Assembly: GCF_017104715.1 (NCBI RefSeq)
Contig: NZ_JAAGPI010000018.1
Span: forward strand, 62,001 to 126,000
Direction of reading: 5' to 3'
Length of the DNA: 64,000 nucleotides
Source of the DNA: Burkholderia sp. Ac-20365
GTDB taxonomy: Bacteria; Pseudomonadota; Gammaproteobacteria; Burkholderiales; Burkholderiaceae
The first letter of the stretch is position 1. Each line of letters opens with the position of its first letter. The position numbers and the translations under genes are program-made. Below the pieces are notes generated by a model that was not told the DNA's origin, made no database searches, and saw only the letters and a program-made list of their open reading frames with translations. Shown here one piece after another: positions 24,213-32,994 of the stretch.

Positions 24213-24683
24213 ATGCATAACAGAATCTTCACTCCACCACGAAGTCGGGTATGGACGGCCGCGCGCTTCATCGCGCATGCATTGCCGCCGCGCGTGCTCG
24301 TCGTAGATGACTTCATCGATTCAGCCGACGCGCTCGCCGCGTTTCTCGCCAACACCGGCTTCGACACGCGCGTCGCCTATAACGGCTGCGACGCACTGAA
24401 GATCGCCAACGAATGGCCGCCCGATAGCATCGTGCTCGACATTGCCATGCCGGGCGTGTCGGGTCTTGCGGTTGCCCGCACGCTGCGCGAGTCGCCCGCG
24501 ACGGCTAACGTCCCGCTACTCGCCTACACAGCTTGTGAAACCAGCGACGACTACGCCGAGTTGCGCGAAAGCGGCTTCAATGGCGTATGCGAGAAGCCGA
24601 TCGACCCGCTTCTGGTAGTCGAGATTCTCACTACGTTGCTGGGCACTGCCGTCCGGAATCGGGCGAAGTACTACGGGTCGTGA
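24213..24683 (+). CDS. Receiver-domain response regulator without output domain
   Basis: A 156-residue single receiver domain preceded by a ~26-residue basic lead (MHNRIFTPPRSRVWTAARFI). Key residues are present: D32/D33 acidic pair (VLVVDDFIDS), phosphoacceptor D76 (SIVLDIAMPG), Thr in LLAYTAC and the Lys of CEKPID. No DNA-binding or enzymatic domain follows, so it probably works as a phosphate shuttle or by protein contact. No histidine kinase is nearby. GGGGG lies upstream of the start. Confidence 0.9.
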   Translation: MHNRIFTPPRSRVWTAARFIAHALPPRVLVVDDFIDSADALAAFLANTGFDTRVAYNGCDALKIANEWPPDSIVLDIAMPGVSGLAVARTLRESPATANVPLLAYTACETSDDYAELRESGFNGVCEKPIDPLLVVEILTTLLGTAVRNRAKYYGS

Positions 24684-24776
24684 TCGAGGCGGCGAATGCG
24701 GCTGGAATGCGGCTGTACTTGTAACGAACGTTCCGCCCCGTTAATCTGACGCGCATCGCCGTTGCGGAGCGCGCCC

Positions 24777-26342
24777 ATGACCAGCCTACGAAGTCTTCTT
24801 GCGGCCTTCACCGTCGCCTTGCTGACTTCGTGCGCGAGCCTGCCGCCGCAGACGGATCGCGTCGCCACGCACGCGGTCACAGGCACGCAGGACACGCGGC
24901 TCGCCATTGCGTTCACGCCGCAGGAACAGCGCCATCCCGACGAAACCGCGTTCCATCTGTTGCCCGATGCCGTCGATGCGCTCGTTGCGCGCCTCGTGCT
25001 CGCGGAAGCCGCGGACCGCACGCTCGACCTGCAGTACTACATCTGGCACGACGACCTGACGGGCCGCGGCCTCGCGTCGGCCGTGCTGCGCGCGGCTGAT
25101 CGCGGCGTGCGCGTGCGCATCCTGCTCGACGATCTGGGCACCAATGCCGACGACAATCTGCTGCTCGCGCTTAACTCGCATCCGAATGTACAGATCCGCC
25201 TGTTCAATCCTGTTGCGAATCGAACCTTCAAGAAGCTCGGCATGGCCGCGGAATTCTTTCGCGTGAACCGTCGCATGCACAACAAGGCAATGATCGCGGA
25301 CAACCAGGGCGCGATACTCGGCGGACGCAATATCGGCGACGAGTACTTCGGCGCTTCGAGCGACGTCGCGTTCGGCGATCTCGATGTGCTCGTGCATGGG
25401 CCCGTCGTGCATGAAGTGTCAACGGCATTCGATCTTTTCTGGAACTCGCAGGCGGCGTATCCGATCGACAGTCTGATGGGCCGCAAGGCCGATCCCGCAG
25501 CGCTGACCGAAGTCCGCAAGCAGCTCGATGCGTATATCGCATCCGAGGAAAACAACCCGTACGTCGTGAATGCGCGTGCAAGGCTCACACAGGTCGTCCA
25601 CTCTCAGGACGCCGTGTTTTCATGGGGCAAAGCCACGTTGCTCTATGACGATCCCGCGAAAATCACGCGCGCACCGGGCGATTCGCAAGGCCATCTGATG
25701 ACGCAGTTCAAGGCGCTCGAACTGCAGCCCACACAACAGATGCTCGTGGTCTCGCCGTACTTCGTGCCTGGAAAAGAAGGCGTCGCGTGGTTATCGGATC
25801 TGACGCAAAAGCACGTGCGCGTCACCGTGCTGACCAACTCGCTTGCCGCCACCGACGTCGCCGCCGTGCATGCGGGCTATGAACGTTATCGCAAGGCGCT
25901 GCTCGAAGCGGGCGTGCGTCTTTATGAACTGAAGCCCGCCACCGACGACAAGACGGGGGACAAGACAGAGGACAAGAAGCATCTGTTTGGTTCGTCGAAG
26001 GCGTCGCTGCATGCGAAGACTTATGTGTTCGATCGCAGCAGTATCTTTATCGGCTCGATGAATCTCGATCCGCGTTCCGTCGAACTCAATACGGAAATTG
26101 GCGTGTATTGCGAGAGCGCGGCCGCTGCCGCGCAGGTCGTCGATACGCTGGAGCCGAATCTCGATCGCATCGCATGGCGGCTCGAATTGCGCCCGAATCC
26201 GAACGGCACGAGCAGTATCGTGTGGGTCGATACCGCGCCGGACGGCACGGTCAAGGTACTCACCAGCGAGCCCGATGTGTCGGGGTTACGCAAGGCTGGC
26301 ATCTGGTTTCTCGGTATTCTGCCGATCGAATCACAGCTTTAG
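24777..26342 (+). CDS. Phospholipase D family lipoprotein (cardiolipin synthase C-like)
   Basis: A 521-residue PLD-superfamily protein. A lipobox (LLTSC, Cys19) ends the signal. Two HKD motifs are present: MHNKAMIADNQGAILGGRNIGDEYF in the first half and LHAKTYVFDRSSIFIGSMNLDPRS near the C terminus, the arrangement of ClsC/YmdC-type phosphatidyl transferases. A Lys/Asp-rich insert (DDKTGDKTEDKK) precedes the second. ATG 24777 with CGGAG upstream starts the signal peptide. It could synthesise cardiolipin or act as a phospholipase; sequence alone cannot separate these. Confidence 0.88.
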   Translation: MTSLRSLLAAFTVALLTSCASLPPQTDRVATHAVTGTQDTRLAIAFTPQEQRHPDETAFHLLPDAVDALVARLVLAEAADRTLDLQYYIWHDDLTGRGLASAVLRAADRGVRVRILLDDLGTNADDNLLLALNSHPNVQIRLFNPVANRTFKKLGMAAEFFRVNRRMHNKAMIADNQGAILGGRNIGDEYFGASSDVAFGDLDVLVHGPVVHEVSTAFDLFWNSQAAYPIDSLMGRKADPAALTEVRKQLDAYIASEENNPYVVNARARLTQVVHSQDAVFSWGKATLLYDDPAKITRAPGDSQGHLMTQFKALELQPTQQMLVVSPYFVPGKEGVAWLSDLTQKHVRVTVLTNSLAATDVAAVHAGYERYRKALLEAGVRLYELKPATDDKTGDKTEDKKHLFGSSKASLHAKTYVFDRSSIFIGSMNLDPRSVELNTEIGVYCESAAAAAQVVDTLEPNLDRIAWRLELRPNPNGTSSIVWVDTAPDGTVKVLTSEPDVSGLRKAGIWFLGILPIESQL

Positions 26343-26459
26343 CGCGGGCTTTGAACGCACGCCTTTTTTACGCGGTCTTTACGCGCGACGTGCAATTCTT
26401 TTGAAAATCTCGACGGCGACGTCCGTAGAGTGCTTGCATCCGGGCTCGTACCAGACGAT

Positions 26460-27083
26460 ATGCAAGAACTCCACGGCTTGGCCAAAGTAAAGCGCACCTA
26501 CTCTGTTATTCGACTCGTGTTGATGGCTGCGAGTCTCGCGCTATGCAGCGCGTTGCCCTTCTCTCATGCACAGGCGCAGACTGCGCCTCAGGCATCGCCC
26601 GTCAACGACGCATCCATACTTCCCTCTCCCGCCGATATCGTCGCCACGCTGCGTACGCAGTTCCGCGTTTCCGCCACCGATGCGCTGACGATCGCGCAAG
26701 CCGTTCTCACCGAAGCCAACCGCTATTCGATGTCGCCCGTATTGCTGTTATCGGTGATGGCGGTCGAATCGGGCTTCGATCCGCGCGCAGTGAGCACGCT
26801 CGGCGCGCGCGGGCTGATGCAGGTGCTGCCCGCCGCGCATCCGCGCGCGTTCTCGAACGTGAAAGAACTCGACGATCCCGCAATCAACGTGCGCATCGGT
26901 TCATCGATTCTGCGCGGTTACCTCGATGCGGAAGGCGGTGATGTCGATGCCGCGTTGTGGCGGTATAGCGGTGGCGGTAAGGGCTATGCACGCCGCGTTG
27001 CGGTGCATATGCGAAGGTTTAGCGAGGTGTTGGGTGGCAACCGCGAGACCGTCGTGCGGATATCGTCGGGTACGCTTCCCTAA
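26460..27083 (+). CDS. Lytic transglycosylase (SLT domain), exported
   Basis: A 207-residue protein with an N-terminal signal/anchor (VIRLVLMAASLALCSALPFSHAQAQ) and one Slt-type domain. The catalytic Glu is E103 in MAVESGFDPRA, followed by the family GARGLMQVLPA and YLDAEGGDVDAALWRYSGGG motifs. It should cleave peptidoglycan with 1,6-anhydro product formation in the periplasm. The start is uncertain; ATG 26460 is the best ATG with a normal signal. It overlaps the convergent LysR gene by four bases at the 3' ends. Confidence 0.85.
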   Translation: MQELHGLAKVKRTYSVIRLVLMAASLALCSALPFSHAQAQTAPQASPVNDASILPSPADIVATLRTQFRVSATDALTIAQAVLTEANRYSMSPVLLLSVMAVESGFDPRAVSTLGARGLMQVLPAAHPRAFSNVKELDDPAINVRIGSSILRGYLDAEGGDVDAALWRYSGGGKGYARRVAVHMRRFSEVLGGNRETVVRISSGTLP

Positions 27084-27982
27084 CCTTCGCCCTTCAACAT
27101 CATCAACTGCTGCGCAAGCGCGTGTGCATGCGGCGTCAGCGCGGAAAAATCCCGTGCGCACAGATGCAGATGGCGCGTCGTCCACGCCTCCGACAACGGC
27201 AGCACGACGACATCCGCATCGCGCAGTGGCTGCGTGCAGGCCGCCGGCAGAATGGCGACGCCCACGCCTGCTTCGATCAGCCGGCCCAGATCCCCTACAT
27301 TGCGCAAGCGCACGCGATACTGCATCTGACGTCCCAACCGTGACGCGTGATCCGTCAGGTGACGCTCCAGCGCCGCATCCGACAAGCCCACGAACGCCTC
27401 GTCGACGATATCGGCGAATGCGACGCGCGCCTCTTTCGCCACGCGATGCATGCGGTTCGTCACGACCACCAGTTGGTCGTCGGCGATCATGTGCGTTTGC
27501 AGCGCGGCGAGATCGGCTGTATCGGCGACGATGCCGAGATCCGCGCGTCCTTCCGCAACGGCGCGCACGATGTCCGCGCTTGGACGCTCGTCGATATCGA
27601 CGGAAAGATCGGGATGCGCAATGAGAAAACGGCAAATCTGTTCAGGCAGAAACGATGCAAGCGCAGCCGTATTCGACATCAGATGCACGCGGCCTTTGAG
27701 ACCTTTCGCGTAGCTGCGCAATTCGCCGCGCATCTGTTCGATCTGCCCGACGATCAGCCGTGCGTGACGCACCAGCGCTTCGCCCGCAGGCGTCGCGCGC
27801 ACGCCGCGCCGCATGCGTTCGAGCAGCGGGGTGCCGAGCGCGGCTTCCATGCCGGAGATACGCTCGCTCGCGGACGCAAGCGCGAGATGCATCGCCTGCG
27901 CGCCACGCGTGAGGCTGCCATGCTCGACGACCATCAGGAATAGCCGCAGGTCAGTAAGGTCGAAACGCGACGTCGTGGTCAT
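27080..27982 (-). CDS. LysR-family transcriptional regulator
   Basis: A 300-residue LysR protein: winged HTH at ~8-67 (LTDLRLFLMVVEHGSLTRGAQAMHLALASASERISGMEAALGTPLLER) and an effector domain to the end. The gene is divergent from the TauE/SafE exporter gene 63 bp away, the usual arrangement for a LysR regulator and its target, so it likely controls that exporter in response to an anion. It is of full length with no oddities. Confidence 0.92.
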   Translation of the reverse strand: MTTTSRFDLTDLRLFLMVVEHGSLTRGAQAMHLALASASERISGMEAALGTPLLERMRRGVRATPAGEALVRHARLIVGQIEQMRGELRSYAKGLKGRVHLMSNTAALASFLPEQICRFLIAHPDLSVDIDERPSADIVRAVAEGRADLGIVADTADLAALQTHMIADDQLVVVTNRMHRVAKEARVAFADIVDEAFVGLSDAALERHLTDHASRLGRQMQYRVRLRNVGDLGRLIEAGVGVAILPAACTQPLRDADVVVLPLSEAWTTRHLHLCARDFSALTPHAHALAQQLMMLKGEG

Positions 27983-28045
27983 CTTCGGTTGGGGCGAACG
28001 CTGGCATCGGAGAATCCCGATTGTATCCGCGAAGTCTGCACCGCT

Positions 28046-28810
28046 ATGATGCGTCGGATGAACCCTCTATTCCTCGTGGCAGGCGCCGGGCTGGTCGCAG
28101 GCGGGATGAACGCGCTGGCGGGCGGCGGCTCGTTCGTCACGCTGCCCGCGCTGATCGCGGCCGGTGTGCCTTCGGTGCAGGCGAACGCGTCGAGCACGGT
28201 CGCGCTGTATCCGGGCGGGCTGGCGAGCGCGTGGGCGTACCGCGACGGGCTCGGGCCGATCGGTGCGGTGTCGTTGCGCGCGCTGCTGGTTACGACGCTC
28301 ATTGGCGGCGTATGCGGCGCGTTTTTGTTGTTGCTCACGCCGTCGAAGACCTTCGATATCGTGGTGCCCTGGCTGCTGCTGATCGCCACGCTCGCGCTTG
28401 CGTTTGGCCGCCGCTTTGGCGAATGGATGCGCCAGCGCTGGCATATTGGGCAGGCGGCTGTGCTTATCGTGCAGTTCGGACTCGGCGTGTATGGCGGTTA
28501 TTTCGGCGGCGCGGTCGGCATCATGATGATGGCGGTGTGGGGATTGCTCGACAGCCGCGAGCTGAAACTGCTCAATGCGCCGCGCACGCTGCTGGTGAGT
28601 GCGGCTAATACGATGGCCGTTGTGACTTTTGTGGTTGCACATGCGGTGCATTGGCCTGAGACGGTTGTGATGCTGGTCGGTGCGACGCTTGGTGGGTATG
28701 GTGGTGCGGTGTTGGGGCGGCGGATGCCTGCGCCTGTGATTCGTTACGGCACGTTGTTTGTGACCGCCTGTATCACGGTTGCGTTTTTTTGGCGGGCGTA
28801 TATGCGGTAG
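28046..28810 (+). CDS. TauE/SafE-family sulfite/anion exporter
   Basis: A 254-residue polytopic inner-membrane protein with about eight helices. The two family half-repeats are recognisable: GLVAGGMNALAGGGSFVTLPALIAAGV near the N terminus and YGGYFGGAVGIMMMAVWGLL in the second half. Such proteins export sulfite, sulfoacetate or other organosulfur anions. Start choice among ATG 28046, 28049 and 28058 is open; none has a strong ribosome site. It is divergent from a LysR regulator. The first copy of the 649-bp repeat module follows it. Confidence 0.88.
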   Translation: MMRRMNPLFLVAGAGLVAGGMNALAGGGSFVTLPALIAAGVPSVQANASSTVALYPGGLASAWAYRDGLGPIGAVSLRALLVTTLIGGVCGAFLLLLTPSKTFDIVVPWLLLIATLALAFGRRFGEWMRQRWHIGQAAVLIVQFGLGVYGGYFGGAVGIMMMAVWGLLDSRELKLLNAPRTLLVSAANTMAVVTFVVAHAVHWPETVVMLVGATLGGYGGAVLGRRMPAPVIRYGTLFVTACITVAFFWRAYMR

Positions 28811-28834
28811 GGATGTGTTTTTGTGGCGCTTTCT

Positions 28835-29648
28835 TTGGTTTTGGTTTTGGTTTTGGTTTTGTCTTGCGACGCTTGGTTTGGATTGCTTGTGTTGTCGCTG
28901 GCATCCGCGTGATGTTTTCGTTGTTCAAGCGTCGCCCCTGTGCGGGGCGGCACTTACTTTCTTTGCCGCCGCAAAGAAAGTAAGCAAAGAAAGCGGGCTA
29001 GCACCGCCCGCTCTCGACCACCGCCTGAGGGCCCCCAACAGTTCCTCTCCTTCACATGGCAACCGCTCCGTTTGATGCCCGTTGCCAACGCGTTGAACCG
29101 GTGCCTCACCCACTTCAATCATCCGTAGCGCAGCTAGCGGCAGCGAATGGTTTATGCCGCCCAGGTGGCAAACTGTGTGTAGGTCGTAGTGCTCCACACC
29201 TCAGCGTTCCTACGACACCGATCGTGCTTTTCAGTCCGGAGTGAAGTGCATACGCCGCGACAGGCTACACACAGTTTGCCGCTATAGAACGTGGGAGATT
29301 TGATCGCGCACGTGGCGACGCGCGTGTGTGGAGCGGGTGAGGCGCTCAATAAGAGCGTTGGCAACGGGCAGGGAAAGGCAGGTTGCCGTGTGAAGTGGAG
29401 GAACCGTTGGGGGCCCTCAGGCGGTGGTCAAGAACTGGCGGTGTTCAGCGGCTTTCTTTTGCCTACTTTTCTTTGCCGCGGCAAAGAAAAGTAGGTGCCG
29501 CCCCGCACAGGGGCGACGCTTGAATCACGAAAGCAAAGCGCGGATGCCTGCGAAAACACTAGCAAACCAAACCAGCGTCGCAAGACAAACCAAAACCAAA
29601 ACCAAAACCCAAAACCCAAAACCCAAAACCAAAAACCAAAAACCAAAC
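28835..29648. repeat. Palindromic repeat module, copy 1 (core 28900-29548) with flanking simple repeats
   Basis: A noncoding unit of 649 bases bounded by GGCATCCGCG (28900-28909) and its complement (29539-29548). Each arm holds a GCCCC-TGTGC-GGGGC hairpin (28934-28948; 29500-29514) and a long palindrome: 32 bases at 28953-28984 and a perfect 34-base one at 29462-29495. The centre is a ~110-base segment between 14-base inverted repeats CAAACTGTGTGTAG (29169-29182) and CTACACACAGTTTG (29265-29278). Outside lie GGTTTT units (28835-28861) and AAAACC/AAAACCC/AAAAACC units (29585-29648), the latter abutting the next gene's stop codon. All ORFs across it are low-complexity shadows. Confidence 0.9.
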
Positions 29649-29649
29649 C

Positions 29650-30291
29650 TCACGCGCCAGCGTGCCCCCCCTGCGGCTGCTGCGCCTCATTAACCCGCGG
29701 CGGATGCCGCTGATCGTGCGGCGCTGACATATGCCCACGCTGTTCGGCAACGCGCGCCGGCCGTTCCGCGTGCCGCGCAGGCGGCCCATCATGATGCTCC
29801 GGCCGATGCACATCACGCGCGTACGCAGGACGCCCGCCATGCGGTGGCGGCCGATGCTCATCGCGCCGCGGCGGCACCATCGCATGAACGGGCGGATGCC
29901 CCCCACGATGCGCCATCTCGGCGCGCAAATGCTCGCGTCGGCGGAACACTTCGGCGCGGCGGTCGCCACGCGCGTAAAAGTGACGATGACGCTTCCCGTC
30001 CGGGCCAACCACCCAGAGATACGTGCTGCCGCCAACGAACACCACGTCGCGATCCACCACGCCCGCGATGTAGACATCGCTCGGTGCAGACACATAGACA
30101 GGTGGTGCGGGCGGCGGCGCAGGCGTGCGCACGACCACGGCAGGCGGCGGCGGTTGCACCGCGACCACGGCGGGCTGCGGCCTCGGCCTCGTAGGCGCAG
30201 CGGAAATCTGCTGCTCGCTGGTAACGCAGCCGGATAGCGCTGCAAACGCGGCAAACGCCGCGAGAGATGTGGCCAGCTTCATCGTATTCAA
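29650..30291 (-). CDS. Proline/histidine-rich lipoprotein of unknown function
   Basis: A 213-residue lipoprotein with signal MNTMKLATSLAAFAAFAALSGC (Cys22). A Pro/Val-rich linker (RPRPQPAVVAVQPPPPAVVV) leads to a small globular part (VYIAGVVDRDVVFVGGSTYLWVVGPDGKRHRHFYARGDRR), followed by a long His/Arg/Pro-rich tail that might bind metal. TTG 30291 has GGGGAG at good spacing; ATG 30282 is too far from it. The simple-repeat edge of the palindromic module touches the stop codon. Function unknown; the tail is low complexity. Confidence 0.8.
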   Translation of the reverse strand: MNTMKLATSLAAFAAFAALSGCVTSEQQISAAPTRPRPQPAVVAVQPPPPAVVVRTPAPPPAPPVYVSAPSDVYIAGVVDRDVVFVGGSTYLWVVGPDGKRHRHFYARGDRRAEVFRRREHLRAEMAHRGGHPPVHAMVPPRRDEHRPPPHGGRPAYARDVHRPEHHDGPPARHAERPARVAEQRGHMSAPHDQRHPPRVNEAQQPQGGHAGA

Positions 30292-30443
30292 ATGCGGCTC
30301 CCCGTTTTATGTGGTCGTTCTGATTTCGCCCGCATTAACGGCAAGTCTTACAGAAGCTTTAGCGCGCCGACTGTATCATCGGCTTTTGCCGATATACGCA
30401 CGACTCTGCGCACACACAGCGCAACGCCTTCGAGGAGCACCGC

Positions 30444-31115
30444 GTGAACGTCAGTGAAGCCGTCTCGAGCCGCAAATCCGTCCGTCAGTTTCTGCCCACG
30501 CCCGTCCCGCCCGACGCGATCCGCCGTGTGCTCGCCACAGCCGCGCGCTCGCCCTCGGGCGGCAATCTGCAACCGTGGCATATCCACGTTGTGGGCGGCG
30601 ACGCGCTCGCGCGTCTCAAGCACCTGATGAGCGAACGCATCGAGGCCGCTCCGGACGGCGAAGAGATGGAGTACAACGTCTATCCGCCCAGCCTGCATTC
30701 GCCATATCGCGAGCGGCGCTTTCAGGTCGGCGAGGATCTCTACCGCAGCATCGGCATTGCGCGTGAGAACCGGCCCGCACGCCTCGCGCAGTTCGCGCGC
30801 AACTTCACGTTCTTCGACGCGCCGCTCGCGCTCTTTTGCACTGTCGACCGGCGCATGGGCCCGCCGCAATGGGCCGATCTCGGCATGTTCATGCAGACGG
30901 TCATGCTGCTGTTGCGCGAAGAAGGCCTGCATAGCTGCGCGCAGGAATGCTGGGCGCAATATCCGCAAACCGTCAGCACGTTTCTCGATCTGCCCGACGA
31001 ACGCATGCTGTTCAGCGGCATGGCGATCGGCTACGAAGACAGGAATGCCGCGATCAACCAGTGGCGCGCGCAGCGCACGCCACTGGACGACTTCGCGGAG
31101 TTCATCGGCATCTAG
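30444..31115 (+). CDS. Nitroreductase-family protein
   Basis: A 223-residue FMN-dependent nitroreductase-fold protein. The N-terminal SRKSVRQFLPTPVPPDAIRRVLATAARSPSGGNLQPWHIHVV motif carries the FMN phosphate-binding Arg/Lys and the Ser-Pro-x-x-x-N-x-Q-P motif; WADLGMFMQTVMLLLREEGL is the dimer helix; FSGMAIGYED closes the flavin site. It reduces nitroaromatics, quinones or similar with NAD(P)H. GTG start with GAGGAG upstream. It ends 17 bases from the convergent hydrolase gene. Confidence 0.92.
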   Translation: MNVSEAVSSRKSVRQFLPTPVPPDAIRRVLATAARSPSGGNLQPWHIHVVGGDALARLKHLMSERIEAAPDGEEMEYNVYPPSLHSPYRERRFQVGEDLYRSIGIARENRPARLAQFARNFTFFDAPLALFCTVDRRMGPPQWADLGMFMQTVMLLLREEGLHSCAQECWAQYPQTVSTFLDLPDERMLFSGMAIGYEDRNAAINQWRAQRTPLDDFAEFIGI

Positions 31116-31132
31116 GCGCCAGCGCAACGCGC

Positions 31133-32224
31133 TCACGGCGCCATTGCCGGCATGAATTTGAACGACGGCGTCGGCACGAACTGGCCCGACACTTCGCCGG
31201 AATAGACCTGGCCTTTGTCGATGGTGAGCTTGAGCACGGGCGCCCCCGGTTTCAGATTCAGCTTGTGCAGGTCGATCCAGAACGTGTCGGGACGCGTCGA
31301 CGAATCGAAGTAGTAGATCAGGTTCTTCTGATCGGAGACCGTGCGCCAGATCGTCGATGAAAGATTCGGCTGGTCGGGCGTGCTGATGCCGAGCGGCACG
31401 CTGACGGAGCGCATCACGCTCATCACGCCCGCCACGGCCTGATACGCATACGACCGGTTCGGCACGCCGACAATGTAGTTCGGATCGAGCTGCTTCGGAA
31501 TCGCGTCGAGCAGGAACGACGCACGCACGAAGCGGTCGGCCGCGCGATTGGTGCCGGGCAAAAAGGTCAGGCCGCCGACGCCGCGCCAGTACGTATCCAG
31601 CGCAAGCTGCTCGCTGTAGATGGGCGAGTTGGTCATGATCCTGTACGACTTGCCGTGATGGATCACGAGCTTGCCGTCCAGATACTCGAGAATGGCGGAG
31701 TCGCCGGTCGAGTCGGAAAGCGACAGGTGGATGGTCAGCGGCTTGCCGTTCGGCAATGGCGGCGCAATGATCTGGAACGGCTCCTTGCCGAACACGTCGA
31801 CGGCTTCTGCGACCGTCGCGAAGTTGTCGAGCGCGTATTGCGCCCAGAGGCTGATCGACATCGGCGGCCGGGCGGCGTCGGGCTTGCCGTAATCCGTTTC
31901 CGCCAGATACAGCGCGTTCGCCACCAGTCCGCGCTCGTTCATGCCGTCGACGCTGCCAATTTCATAGCCCGACACGATCACGCTGCCGTACTTCGCCTTC
32001 CAGCGCGGCGAGCGCGGCCCCGCGCGCCCATCGCGCTCGATGCCTGCGGGAAACACCCACAGGTTCGACATCATGTCTTCGGACCAATCCATCGAACGGC
32101 CCGTAATGACCAGATTGCCGTCGCCGACATAGAGCGCGCGCGTGCACGCATCGGCTGTCAGCGCAATGAAAAGCGCGGTAAAAGCGACGAGCGCGATGGA
32201 GAACTTCGCAAACGGTGTACGCAT
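31133..32224 (-). CDS. Linear amide C-N hydrolase, choloylglycine hydrolase/penicillin V acylase family
   Basis: A 363-residue exported Ntn-hydrolase. The signal peptide ends ...ALTADA and Cys27 becomes the N-terminal nucleophile of the mature enzyme (CTRALYVGDG). R43 and D46 in GRSMDW match the family's Arg and Asp of the active site, and NERGLVAN and ILEYLDGKLVIHH, MTNSP segments complete it. Substrates in the family include bile-salt conjugates, penicillin V and acyl-homoserine lactones; Gram-negative periplasmic members often act on N-acyl-homoserine lactones. It is divergent from the fRMsr gene. Specificity unknown. Confidence 0.9.
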   Translation of the reverse strand: MRTPFAKFSIALVAFTALFIALTADACTRALYVGDGNLVITGRSMDWSEDMMSNLWVFPAGIERDGRAGPRSPRWKAKYGSVIVSGYEIGSVDGMNERGLVANALYLAETDYGKPDAARPPMSISLWAQYALDNFATVAEAVDVFGKEPFQIIAPPLPNGKPLTIHLSLSDSTGDSAILEYLDGKLVIHHGKSYRIMTNSPIYSEQLALDTYWRGVGGLTFLPGTNRAADRFVRASFLLDAIPKQLDPNYIVGVPNRSYAYQAVAGVMSVMRSVSVPLGISTPDQPNLSSTIWRTVSDQKNLIYYFDSSTRPDTFWIDLHKLNLKPGAPVLKLTIDKGQVYSGEVSGQFVPTPSFKFMPAMAP

Positions 32225-32411
32225 CAGCTTTCCTTTTGGCCCGCGCCGGGCCGTTCATGTTGCCAATACGACTGTTACGACGATCGAACATGCAGCCTTC
32301 GTATTCTGTACCGCGATGAATGAAAGCGCATGCATAAAAGCAGGCTGCCGCCGCGTTTTGCGCATTGATGCGAAAATCGTGGTTTCCCCGAAGCTCATGT
32401 GAGTGCAACCG

Positions 32412-32900
32412 ATGTTCGAAGCCACCATCAATACCGCGCTGCCCAAGGCAGAGTTCTATCAGGAACTGGCGTCGCAGGCGCGCTCGCTTCTCGAAGGCGA
32501 ATCGAATCAGATCGCCAATGCGGCCAACCTGTCGGCGCTGATCTATCACAGCCTGCCGCAACTGAACTGGGCGGGCTTCTACTTCGCGCTCGACGGCGAA
32601 CTCGTCGTCGGTCCGTTTCAGGGCAAGCCCGCGTGCGTGCGCATCGCATTGGGCCGCGGCGTGTGCGGACGCGCCGCTGAAACACGCGAAACGCAGGTCG
32701 TGCCCGACGTCGACGCATTCCCCGGTCATATCGCATGCGATTCGGCATCGCGCTCGGAGATCGTGATTCCGCTGCAAAAGGCGAATGGCGAACTGGTCGG
32801 CGTACTCGATATCGACAGCCCGGTGCTGGCGCGTTTCGACGACGAAGACCGTGTCGGGCTGGAAGAAGTCGCCAGGGTGTTTATCGCGTCGCTGGGCTGA
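32412..32900 (+). CDS. msrC: Free methionine-(R)-sulfoxide reductase (GAF domain)
   Basis: A 162-residue GAF-fold protein. The three redox cysteines of fRMsr are present at C75 (KPACVRIALG), C85 (RGVCGRAAE) and C109 (HIACDSASRSEIVIP), with the same 10- and 24-residue spacing as the E. coli enzyme. It reduces free methionine-(R)-sulfoxide using thioredoxin. ATG 32412 is preferred; an in-frame GTG three codons earlier exists. Divergent from the amide hydrolase, and followed by a LysR gene on the same strand ~95 bp later. Confidence 0.93.
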   Translation: MFEATINTALPKAEFYQELASQARSLLEGESNQIANAANLSALIYHSLPQLNWAGFYFALDGELVVGPFQGKPACVRIALGRGVCGRAAETRETQVVPDVDAFPGHIACDSASRSEIVIPLQKANGELVGVLDIDSPVLARFDDEDRVGLEEVARVFIASLG

Positions 32901-32994
32901 GCGCAGACTGACCCTATCGGGTTCCGCCCGCCTCCACAGTGGCAGGCGTTTGGTCTATGATCGCGATCACATCGTCTTTAGCGGGTGAAACGCG

